64,000 bases of DNA. It comes from Brachionus plicatilis (Eukaryota; Rotifera; Eurotatoria; Ploima; Brachionidae). The notes beneath the pieces were generated by a model, which was not told where the DNA came from, ran no database searches, and was given only the letters and a program-made list of their open reading frames with translations. Numbering within the stretch: the stretch's first letter is position 1; every line of letters begins with the position of its first letter. A program made the position numbers and the translations under genes. The stretch lies in NCBI GenBank assembly GCA_010279815.1, contig QEOQ01000602.1:112941-176940 (forward strand), read 5' to 3'. This document shows, piece by piece, positions 1-11,300 of the stretch.

Positions 1-289
1 AATTATAAAACAAATTTATATTCAAATAAAAAAAATTATTTTCGTTATCTATTTTAATTTGATTAGTTTTTTTTATCCCTTATTTTTAAATTGCCTTTTC
101 GAATTTTTTGTATTTCAATTTTTAAAAAATCAAGTCATAATTTTTCTATGAGGAGCACTGTCTTTTATTAAATTTTGGCAATTATATATAATTTATTCAA
201 ATTTAAAAAAAAAATATTATAAATTTTTAATTTACATAATTTCAAAAAAAAAATATATTTTTTTTATTATTAAAATTTTAAATAATAAA
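1..289. other. AT-rich upstream region of ACSF2-like copy 1
   Basis: No gene is visible here. The stretch is almost pure A/T and leads directly into the ATG at 290. It presumably holds the 5' UTR and core promoter of the first ACSF2-like gene, but I see no recognisable promoter element. Confidence 0.4.
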
Positions 290-3200
290 ATGTATCTAAA
301 ACTAAAAAAATATCTTTCCATCTATCGACTAAATGCGAAATATTTTTCTACAAAAATAAATGATCCAAATAAACCCAGCTACACTCACTGCGAAACACAA
401 AATTTAAGTCTCATTGGCAAAACAATAGTCGAATGCCTAAATGACCGTGTGTCAGAAAAACCAAATGAAGTGGCCTATAAATTTTGTTTGCACCGGAAAA
501 ATTTCTCTTTTCTGGAGCTAAAGCAACGAACGGATGAGATAGCCCAGAATTTGCTGGCCATGGGCTTCCGCAAAGGAGACCGATTGTCAATAATGCTTCC
601 GAACATGCCCGAATTCATGCTAATGACTTTAGCTTGTGCTTCGATAGGAGTCATTGTCGCTCTGATGAACCCGGCCTACCAGTCAATGGAAGTCGAGTAC
701 ATGCTAAAGAAGACAGGGTCCAAAGGCCTCATGATTATGGACAACTTCAAAACTTTGAAGCACTATGAACTTTTGACTAAAATTTGTCCAGAATTGGTCA
801 CATCCAAATGCGGCGAGCTCAACTCACCAAAACTACCAGATTTAAAGCACATTATTTTGGCTAATTTGGACAAAAAGTCAAGTCTAGATGCGTACAAAAA
901 TATTTGGCAATTTGACAGAGATTTTGAAAAAATTTCAGGTCCAAAAACAGAATTACCACACATCGACATCGATGACATTTTTTCCATGATTTTTACAGTA
1001 AAATTTTTAAATAAATTTTTTTTTTTCTAAATAAATTTCTCTTTAATTTTCAAGAGTGGGACAACTGGGTTGCCCAAAGTGGCTCCAATAACAAATCATA
1101 CTATACTGAATTCTTCATCATTGGAATATCATTATACAGGCTGTCCTGAGTCCAACCGAGTGGTCTGCATTCCCATACCTTTATTTCACGTGTTTGGTCT
1201 GGCCATCGGAGCAATGTCTTCGATTGTAAATGGAAACCAGATTGTGTTTCCAAATATTCTTCCAGACACTGTGTCTACAATGAAAGCTATTCAGGAGGAA
1301 AAATGTACTGCTTTAAAAGGAGCTCCAGTTATATTTCATGATATAATAAATCATCCGGAAAGAGAAAAATTTGATCTATCAAGTCTTGAATCAATGTTAA
1401 TCGGTGCATCGGTTGTACCTAAAGATTTATTGCTCAAAATAAAAAAAGACCTCAAGTTAAAACATGTAATTGTGGGGTATTTTTATAATTTTTTTAATTC
1501 AAAAATATAAATTTATGTTATTTAGATATGGAATGACTGAGACCGGAAGTGTTGGCTCAGTGACCACAGCTGATGACATCACAAAATCTGAAAAATTTGC
1601 CTATGAAACTATTGGTAAAGGTTTTCCCCATGTCGAGGTTAAAATAATTGATCCGGCAACTAACAAGACTGTTTCGCGCAACACTGACGGTGAGCTTTGC
1701 CTCAGAGGGTACAATGTTATGACTGAGTATTGGGACGACGTGGCCAAAACAGCCGAATCAATTGATAAAAATGGGTAGAAGAAAAATTTAGTTGATTCTT
1801 TTTTAAAGTTTTTTTCAAAGTTGGTTTCATACTGGTGACATTTGTTGTATGGACGAACACGGATATCTTTACTTCAAGTCCAGAGCAAAAGAAATGATAA
1901 TTCGTGGCGGAATAAATATCTATCCAGTAAATTTAAACAGAGTTGTTTTTTAGTCTCTATTCATTAGTGTTGGCAATCGACTCCAATCGATTGACAAATT
2001 TAATAAATCGATTAATTTTTTTTTAGTCGATTATTAAATCGATTAATTTTTTCTAGTCGACTATTAAATCGATTAATTTTTTTTAGTCGATTATTTAATC
2101 TATTAATTTTTTTTAGTCGACTATTAAATCGATTAAATTTTTTCTAGTCGATTATTAAATCGATTAATTTTTTTAATCGACTATTAAATCGATTAAATTT
2201 TTTCAGTTGACTATTAAATCGACTAATTTTTTTTAGTCGATTTTTATTTTAGTCGACTATTAAATCGAATTATTTTTTCTAGATGACTATAATACTTCTA
2301 ATTTATCTCGAAATTAAAATTTAGGAGGGCAAAAAATATTATTTTTTAATAAAAAAGGTTTTTAATTGATTTAAAATTATAGATTTAAAGCAAAATAAAA
2401 ATAATTCGATTTAAAAGTCGACTAAAATAATAATCGACTAAAAAAAATTAATCGATTTAATAGTCGACTAAAAAAAATTAATCGGTTTAATAATCGATTA
2501 AAAAAAATTAATCGATTTAATAGTCGACTAGAAAAAATTAATCGATTTAATAATCGACTAAAAAAAATTAATCGGTTTAATAATCGATTAAAAAAAATTA
2601 ATCGATTTAATAATCGACTAAAAAAAATTAATCGGTTTAATAATCGATTAAAAAAAATTAATCGATTTAATAATCGATTAAAAAAAATTAATCGATTTAA
2701 TAATCGACTAAAAAAATTTAATCGATTAAATAATCGACTAAAAAAATTTAATCGATTAAATAATCGATTAAAAAAAATAGTCGATTTAAAGTTAGTCGAT
2801 TATTGAATCGATTATTGATAATCGATTGCCAACACTACTATTCATGTCTATGACTTTATTTAGAAAAAAAATTTAAGTTATTACTTTGACCAAAGACTTG
2901 TTGCTTAAAAACAAGTCAATGGCGCTTATGGGTCAATATCGAGCTCAGTGCTAGTTGGTTCAGCTTGTAAAGACTCTTTAAGTTCTCTTTCAACTATCAG
3001 TGGCCATGTCTCATCGAATATCCATCTTTTCCTTTATTGTTTTACAAATCCCAGAAACTCTTCTGCTGTTTTGCAATAGGTTTCCCCAATTTCTAATCAT
3101 CTTTTCAGTATTCCGACTCCTCTCGGTGTTCAAGGTTTTGGAGGCTCTTTCTAAGCTTTGTGCTATATTCTGCTTTGCGTTTGAGATCATCTAGACGTCC

Positions 3201-4252
3201 AGCATCGTATTTCTGTGCTGCATTTCTCTGATAGGATTTACTCAGTTTCAAATTTAAACACGTTCCTACCTTTCTAAATAGTGATCACTAAATATGTCAA
3301 CACCTCTTAAGGAAGGAAGACCTCCATCTCTTATAGATCATTATATGATCATTTTGGTTTAAAGTTTTCTTATATGGTGATTTCCATGTCAGTTTGTGTA
3401 AATTTTTGTTCTGAAACATAATTTCACCTAGAGTTGTTTAAAAGTCACAAGTCTCAAGTCAAGTCCAATTCCAGACTTTTTTTTTAAGTCCAAAAACTTT
3501 TCAAATTTTTTTTAAGATGAATATCATGACTAAAAATTCTTAAAGTATTTTAAAATAATAAATTTTGTTAAACGTGATGACTCGAAGTTCCGAGATCCCA
3601 AAGTCTATTTTTTTTCCAGTTTTAAAAATTAATCAAATAAATTCCCTGTTTTTCCATTTAAGTAGAGTAATTTTAGTATATTTAACACAAGATCACGAAA
3701 ATTTCTACCTAATTCTCAACTACTGTTAAAGCATTTTTTCCAGTCTTTTTTGATTGCTTAACATGATCGGAAGTCTGGACTTGGACTTTATTTTGGGACT
3801 TTTAAACAACTCTGGTTTCATCTATACAGAGGTTGTTAGTCATACACATATCTACTAGTATTTCACAATTTTTTTTTTTTCTCGGCAACCGTAGATTGAC
3901 CAAAGACTAGCGACTTAAAAACAAAGCTGGATTTAGGTTAATTTGATTAAAAATATATGAAAATTTTTAGGCCGAAGTGGAGCGTTTTATTCGCACTAAT
4001 GAAAATGTTCTTGATTGCTATGTGGTTGGAGTAGCGGACAAACGTGTTGGAGAGGAACTGTGTGTTTGGATTAAACTCAAACCAGGAGCTGAATTGAGCG
4101 AAAGCCAGTTCAAAGAGTTCTGTAAAGATAAGATTGCTTTTTTTAAAATTCCTAGATATGTTAAATTTGTGGATTCTTTTCCCATAAATGCAACTGGCAA
4201 AGTTCAAAAATTTAAGATGGTCGAACAAATGAAAAAAGAGCTTAATCTTTAA
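290..4252 (+). CDS. ACSF2-like mitochondrial medium-chain acyl-CoA synthetase, copy 1 (5 exons)
   Basis: This is an AMP-forming acyl-CoA synthetase; the ACSF2 family activates medium-chain fatty acids to acyl-CoA in mitochondria. Exons are 290-997, 1055-1476, 1526-1774, 1821-1926 and 3971-4252, all with GT/AG borders, giving about 588 aa (human ACSF2 is about 615). The adenylate-forming core TSGTTGLPK spans the first junction at residues 236-244. YGMTE and HTGD motifs follow, and the C-terminal NATGK motif carries the catalytic lysine near residue 572. The N-terminus is basic and serine/tyrosine-rich, like a mitochondrial presequence. Introns 1-3 are about 46-57 bp; intron 4 is 2,044 bp and filled with transposons. 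After the core motif this copy reads VAPITNH where copy 2 reads AAVLSHY, so it may have diverged. It converges on DHX34, 208 bp away. Family assignment is firm; equivalence to vertebrate ACSF2 is likely. Confidence 0.88.
1965..2837. mobile_element. Non-autonomous hAT-like foldback element with tandem-repeat arms
   Basis: The element lies in the last intron of ACSF2-like copy 1. It has perfect 16-bp terminal inverted repeats, TAGTGTTGGCAATCGA at 1965-1980 and its complement at 2822-2837. It is flanked by a perfect 8-bp direct repeat, CTATTCAT, at 1957-1964 and 2838-2845. The 8-bp duplication and a terminus fitting YARNG are hallmarks of hAT transposons. The interior has no ORF. The left arm is a tandem array of a roughly 30-bp unit combining ATCGATTAA, a T-run and AGTCGA. 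The right arm is the same unit in inverted orientation, so the whole element can fold back. Family assignment is inference from the ends. Confidence 0.85.
2887..3260 (-). mobile_element. Decayed LINE fragment (endonuclease-RT linker region)
   Basis: Read on the minus strand, this stretch is less AT-rich than its surroundings and contains broken reading frames. One fragment near 3000-3040 reads like RKRWIFDETWPLIVERE. That resembles the linker between endonuclease and reverse transcriptase in LINE-type ORF2 proteins, where an ETW-x-LIxxR pattern is common. Several stops and frameshifts interrupt it, so it is dead. A similar 26-28-bp sequence, GACCAAAGACT followed by a CTTAAAAACAA motif, occurs at about 2887-2914 and 3896-3923. 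It could be an old target duplication. The assignment rests on short motif similarity only. Confidence 0.4.
3429..3814. mobile_element. Short hAT-like MITE
   Basis: The ends are inverted: TAGAGTTGTTTAAAAGTC at 3429-3446 and the complement of CAGAGTTGTTTAAAAGTC ending at 3814. Imperfect similarity continues inward for about 50 bp. Flanking octamers ATTTCACC (3421-3428) and GTTTCATC (3815-3822) match at 6 of 8 positions, as expected of a decayed 8-bp duplication. Ends fitting YARNG point to hAT. There is no coding capacity. It sits in the same intron as the larger foldback element. Confidence 0.6.
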
Positions 4253-4460
4253 AAGTAACTAACATCTTTTTATTTATTACTAAGAGTGATTGAATTTTAT
4301 TTTTAAATAAAAACTTTAAAAAACAAAACCAAAAATTAATATATTTGAATATGAGAGAATTTTAATTATTTTTATTTAATATTTAACAATATTTGATTAA
4401 GATCTTAAAATAATAACCAAACAAGATAATAATTTTAACAGACATTTATCTTCTACTAGT

Positions 4461-5246
4461 TTAATTTGAGCTTAAATGCGATCGTTTATGCTTCAAAATT
4501 TCAATTGCTGTCAAATTCAAATTCTTATTGCAAATGCTGCAAAAATATACATTTTGGTCAAGTGATTTGGATATTTTGTCACCAATATCAGAAGTATCTA
4601 TTTGATCTTTGGATAAAAATAAGTAATAATTTAAATAAAAATAAAAATAATAACCTGTTTCCTGACATTCGACTTGATGCTGCATTCTTTCCATTAAATC
4701 AAACAAAAATTCTTTTGAACAATTTGTGCACTTCCAATGTCTCTTCATAATACCACTATACTCGCTAATAATTGATAGAGTTTCATCTGGTATAATACTT
4801 ACCAAAAAAAATTTATTAATTATTTCACAATTGAAATCAGAAAATTTATTTTTGGAAATTAGAAATGGAAATTTTATATATTGGATACTCCGTTTTTATA
4901 TTTGATATTTTATTGATTTAATATTAAAAATTTTGTTTTATTACTGACAAAAAAAAGGAACGAAAAAATATAAAAATTTTTTTTTGAAAAAAATAATCGA
5001 ATAATCTTGAAAACTTATCACCCCAAACCAAGTTAAATCGTTTTTTAAATACTTTTATCATTATTTATATTTTTAACTATTAAAATCAAATAAAAAAATT
5101 TTGAAAAAATTAAAATTCTTTAAAAAGCTTGATTTTAATAGTTTATGGGTATTGGGGGAGTTAACGTAAAAATTAATAACAACATTCTTTAAATGATTAT
5201 TAGTTTCTTAATATTAAGATAAGGAATACATTAAATAATAATTAGA

Positions 5247-5331
<85 letters not shown>

Positions 5332-8300
5332 AATATTAATTATACCATAGGTCACATTTTAATTTAATAATAATAATAAATTAAATAATAAATAATATTT
5401 TTTTTAATAATTTTTATATTAAATAAATAAAAAGAGTTTATTTACCAGTTATAAGTTAAGTAGTTTGTTATTTTAAAGCCTCCTTTGATCTCATTTTGAT
5501 TATTCTCTTTTGAGTCTAAATGTTTTTTGAATTCTGGTTGAATTTTAGCTTCATCGATGCTTTTTGATTCAGTTTGGTAGTTTTTCATAAACATTTTGTT
5601 GACTTCAGCTGGCATAACCCGCCTAATCGAATACATATAACTCGAGTCCAAAAATTCACTCAACTTTTTTTTTAATATTTTCTCAAGTTTTTTAGCTCTT
5701 TCTTTAAATTTGACAGAATCTTGTTTTATTTCAGGCTCCTCTCCATCTTCAAGTTTACTTCCATAATTAAGACGATCTTCCAGGCGAATCTTGAATAATT
5801 TTTCGATTGAAGATCTCAGATACAGAACAGCAGAGAGAATTTTTTGTCCTGTTTCCGAATCCAAGAATCTGACCTCAAGCCATTCATCGCACAACACCCG
5901 TGTACAATCACCATTGGTATCCAACGATCTAGCATACAAAAAAAGTGTCTGCAAAGCTGGTACTCTCATACAATTCATAAAGTAAGCCTTGTTTGTTTCG
6001 AATAAACTCACATAAGCTATTAGTTGATGTCGAGTGCTGAACTTGAGTTTGTCCTTAACTATGCCGTCTTCGTCACAGGGTTGTAAAATGTCCGGGTCAT
6101 AAGAGAACACACTGGTCGGATGAATTACCACAAAGGATTTGTGCTAAATAGATAATTTTTTTTGGATAAAAATAAATTTTTATTTCTTTATAAAATGAAT
6201 ACTTTTGAATTAAATTTTTGATCAGATTCACGTTTATAGCTATTCATTTCGTCAGCTATTGCTATTTGTGGATATAAACCACATGACAGTATTATCTTAA
6301 GCAGGTTTACTTCTCGTAGAGTAAATTTTTTACATGATAGACTTTTATTCTGAAAATTATTAAATAATTAATTATTTAAACCTAATTTTTATCGATGAAA
6401 TGACTCAATTAAAGTGGAATTTTATAGATGGAAATATTTTTTAATAATGAGAACAATTTTTACCTTATTGATCATATTTTTTAAATTTATTAAAATAGAA
6501 TATCAAATGAATATTAATTTGAAGATTTGTTCCATATAATTAAATGTTTTTTTTAAAAAATGAATCTTTAATTGCCCATAATTTACCCAATCACTAATTT
6601 TAATAAACTTTTCGCTTATTTTAATAAGAATATCGCTATTTTAATAAAAAGAATTCTAACTTATTACATTAAGTCTAATTTAATAAAAATGATCTATTCT
6701 AGTAAAAAAATATTTAATTTAATAAAATTAGAAAATATCTCATATTTTGAGTTTCATCTAGAACTAAAGAAATCTTCTTTTAGCCATTGCCATGCTGCAA
6801 GTTGAGCACAATTTATTTTATACATTTAGATTACCATCGCTCTTTTTTTTTTTGATTTTTTGGAAATTTTTTGTTAAGCAGATTTACTTTTTTTAAGTTT
6901 TTAATAGAATTTTTATATCTATTGTTTTTATTATTTATTTATTGTTTAATTTTATTTTAATTAGATATTTTTTTATTAGAATAGATTATTTTTATTAAAT
7001 TAGACTTAATGTAATAAATTAGATTTCTTTTTATTAAAATAAGCGAAAAGTTTATTAAAATTAGTGGTGAGGTAAATTATGGGCTATAAATTAAGTTAAT
7101 TTTGTATTGAGTGTACAAATGAGAGATTTAAGAGTGTTATTAAGTGAGTGTGTTAGTTAGAACTTTATGATGTGCTGAAACGTTTTTTGCGTTTTTTGAA
7201 AAGTGTTTTGCGTGTGCTGAACAATCATCCCTATTACAATTATTTAAAAGGTACACTAATTCAGTCTAATTTAATTTTTTCTCTAAAATATAGGGTCTAG
7301 TCGATAAAGATATCGTGTGATATCATAATATGTTATAATTTAGTACCATACCGGTTATGTTAACATCCTGATAACTAAATTGTTATCAGCATTTTATGTT
7401 ATTAAAGACGATAACAAAAAACCTATGAAAGCATAAATTAACATTTGATAACACAAATTCAACTATATTTTTTGTTCGCGTGTTGTACCAAAATTTCCTC
7501 CAAGCTATAGGAATCTTAGGAAATCGATCCAAAAAGGTCTAACTAGGTCAAATAAAAGCTTGGAGGCTTGGTATAAGTCTCTTTCGCAAGATGTTGGATC
7601 ACATCCAAATGTAAATAAGTTGGCTAAACATTTGAAAAATGAGCAGCATCTAACAGATGTACTAATTGAACAAATTAATAGCGGCATAGTTTATCCACGT
7701 GAAAAATCAGAAATTAAAAAAGATAATGAAATTATGTATTTGTTTAGTATTTACAATAGAGAAAAATTAGCAAATTTTTTTGATAGATTAATTCTTGCTT
7801 TAAAATAATTAATTGTTTAATTGTTTTTTTACAGGTTAATTATTATAGCTAAATTTCGATGATATTTTTTTATAAAATGAGTTTTCTTTTCAATAAAATT
7901 TTCTACAAAAAATTTTTCTATATAATGAATAAGTCCCTTTTTTGTGTAAATTTTTTTTGTTCCTTCTGATCTTTTTGTAAAAATAGTTATGGGAATTTTA
8001 AAAATATTTTAGTGGATTTTTTTAAGTTGAAATCGTTAATTAAGATTCATCAAAATTAAAAAATATTTAACTGAAAAGATTTTATTTTTTCATTATATTT
8101 TAACTTTGTGATTATTTTGTAAGATGGATTGTAAATAGAAAGTTTTAACAATACTGATTATCATAAAATTTATTTAGGCTTTTTTTTTACACATGTCCCG
8201 CACACATAAAAATATAATTAAAATTAATATCCTTATAATTTAGACTATGTTTCGTTTAAAAAGTTTAAAAAGTAGTTTCGTAAAAAAAAAAAATTTCCAT

Positions 8301-11300
8301 TTATTTGACTTGACTTAAGACTTGTGACTTAAAAACGAGTATGCTTTTTTCTATATTACTTGATAACAAAATTTAGTAAATGATAACATCTTTTTAAGTT
8401 ATATTTTTAATATACTCATTTTGATAACATAAAACGCTGATGACAATTAAGTTTTCAGTATGTTAAAATAACCAGTATGGTACCAAATGGTAGCATATTA
8501 TTTTACCACCTGATAACACTATCGACTAGACCCAAAATATTAAAATCATTTCATTTAAATATTAAAAAAAATTATAACAGAATTAGAAAATCTAAAAAAA
8601 TCTAAAAAAAAAATACTTGTAATTCATTGAGATCATGCATTAACTTAAACTCAATGTCTCTGATATCTTGACAATTGTTTTCGCTCTCGTCCAAATTGCT
8701 TGTATCCACTTCAATCTCTTCCATATTTAAAACCTTGGGTCTTTTGGGTTTGCTAGAAATCTCTTTTTTCAAATCCAACAAGCGTTTTCTTTCCTTTTTA
8801 GCCATTACTCTTTTCAAGTCCTTCCTCACCTTTTCACTGTAGCTACTAGACGCTCTGGGTCTACCACTTTCATCCGAATCCGAGTCACTCACATCACTCT
8901 CATCATTCTTCCGCCTCAGCAAATAATTCTCCTGCAACAACTCAAAAAACTGTTTCTTCAGCTTGCTGATCTCATAGAAACGCTGCTCTTCAAGACATCT
9001 CCGCTTGCACCACTTGTAACTGTTCTCATTTGCCGCTTTCACTTGGATCCATTCATTGTACCCATTGAGCAGAGTCAACGGATCGCCATGGTCCGATATC
9101 AGCTCTTTGCGCTTCTGCATGCTTTCGTAATCGCAGCGCAAATTGCTGGTAAAGGGCGATTGCACGCTCAGCGCTGCCGCCATTGTCACTATGGGCTCAA
9201 CAACATGAAATATGCTTGCCATAATCAGCATCTTGCCAATTTGAATATCAACGGGCAGCTCGGCCAGCATTTGGCCCATCGGAGTCAATTGTTCCATTTC
9301 ATTCAGCGCGTTCTGTTCCTTGAGATAATTCAGTGAGTGTTCTATGCTCTGTAGATCAGGTGGCTCAACAAAGGGAAATTTGCGCACATCCCTCAGTCCC
9401 ATTGAAATCATCTGAAGCAAAAGTGAGTTGAGGGGAACGCGGCGAATCTCCGGTGTAGTGAACTCATTGAATGAATTGTAGTCTGCTTGTGAGTACAGAC
9501 GAAAGCAAACACCGGGCCCAGTGCGACCAGCTCTGCCCTTTCGCTGCTCAGCGCTGGCTCGACTGATCCAAAATTCCTGCAGTCGCTGCATTTTGTACTT
9601 AGGGTCGTAGCTTATTTCTTTAACTTTGCCCGAGTCTACAATAAATCGTAGGCCGTCAATGGTGACTGATGTTTCAGCAATGTTGGTCGACAAAATGCAT
9701 TTTCGGACTCCTTCTGGCGGAATGTCAAAAACTTTGTCTTGGTCTTCGATGGAGAGTGAACTGTGTAGCGGCAGCACTATCCAGCGCTTGCACTCTGTAG
9801 CATACTCCTTGGCCGCATCCAGTATGGTTTGTATGTCGGTCATGCCCGATAGGAAAATCAACATGTCCCCGCGTTCACTCTCGGGGTATTTTTTGTCTAT
9901 TTGCTGCATTATTCGAATATAAGGCGCTGGATCGATCTTGTTGCTTGACTTTGACTTTGGATCACATTTTTCTTTGTTGGCAGGCATGTATTCTACATCT
10001 ATTTTGTAGGTACGTCCAGGTATTTTTACAATGACACACTGGTCGAAATAATTGGAGAATAGATCAATGTTTATGGTGGCCGACATGAGGATTACTTTGA
10101 GAGTTTGGCGCTGTTTGATCAGGCATTTGAGAATGCCGAGCAGAAAGTCGGTGAATACGTGTCTCTCATGCACTTCGTCTACTACAATTATGTCATATTG
10201 GGCAAGTTGAGCATCGCTCTGAATCTGACGAAGCAGTACTCCTTCGGTGAGGAACAAAATTTTTGTGTGCTTGGTACGCGTTTTGTCAAAGCGGACTTGA
10301 TAAGCCACTTCTGACTTGAATTCATTAAGGGTCTCATAGCTCACGCGCTTTGCCAGCGACATGCATGCAATCCGCCTTGGCTGTGTACACGCTATTCGCT
10401 CAAAACCAGCTTCTAGGAGGTAGCGTGGGATCTGGGTACTCTTGGTTGAAAATAAATTGTAGAACTTTTTTTTATTTTTTAGCAAAAAAAATTTAAGAGC
10501 TGCTAAAACACAAGTATTTTGACGTCAAGAAGTTATGGGTCTAACTCGTTTTGTGATCACGTCTGATCACAGTCAATGTGTTACGGTATATAACCGACTC
10601 TCCATAGTTTTGTTTATATTCATTTTAAACAGTAGATTAATATTTATGGATAACATAAATATTTAGAAGCAATGATTTGTGATCCACTATCAAACAATAG
10701 TTAATGACGGTTATTGCAACAGTCAATTAATAAAAGTATAGTCAACATTTATTTTATTGTGGAATGTTTGAGCTTTACTTCCTAGTTTTTATTTATATTC
10801 ATTCTTAATCTAGCATTAAGAACTTCACTATAAATTTTAGTGACTTATTCTATATTTTTAGTTTTTATATATTCACTCTTATTTTATTAAATAAATATTT
10901 TAAAACGAATTCGTTATCTTTTACTACGCCTAAAGTAGTGGCCAGACTTTAAGTGTAACAAATGCTCTCACTGTTTTGGTGTTCAAACTTTTGTGAACAA
11001 AAAAAAATAAAAAAATTAAAAAAACGCATTTTGATTATTAACTAAATTATGTGATCATTTTAAAATAAAATATATGAGTAATGAAATTTTTTATTTATAT
11101 GTTAGTTAATTTAATAGAATTTAAAGAAATTTTTAATGCTTTTTGGCAATTTGTAACTATACCCCGCTCATTTTTCAGAATATTTTTACAAAGATGGAAT
11201 GGTATAGGATTTTTGAGTTTATTTAAAACACGATTTACTTCAAGTACCGTTTTTCTGTTACAAAGGGTTGGGGAGAAGATTCTTTTTCATAAATAATTAC

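Noticed and set aside
763..987. Minus-strand ORF inside ACSF2-like copy 1
   Set aside because: It is the antisense shadow of exon 1, whose plus-strand frame matches the acyl-CoA synthetase family.
3000..3194. 64-codon plus-strand ORF in an ACSF2 intron
   Set aside because: It lies over a minus-strand LINE relic and has no family resemblance in its own frame.
5247..5329. ATT array considered as a possible CRISPR-like or structured array
   Set aside because: It is a plain trinucleotide microsatellite without spacers, in an animal intron.
6572..6805. 77-codon plus-strand ORF in DHX34 intron 5
   Set aside because: It is the left inverted arm of a MITE read through. Composition is low-complexity.
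9043..9336. Plus-strand ORFs opposite DHX34 exon 5 (also 9626-9922 and 10105-10314)
   Set aside because: They are antisense shadows of the conserved helicase frame.
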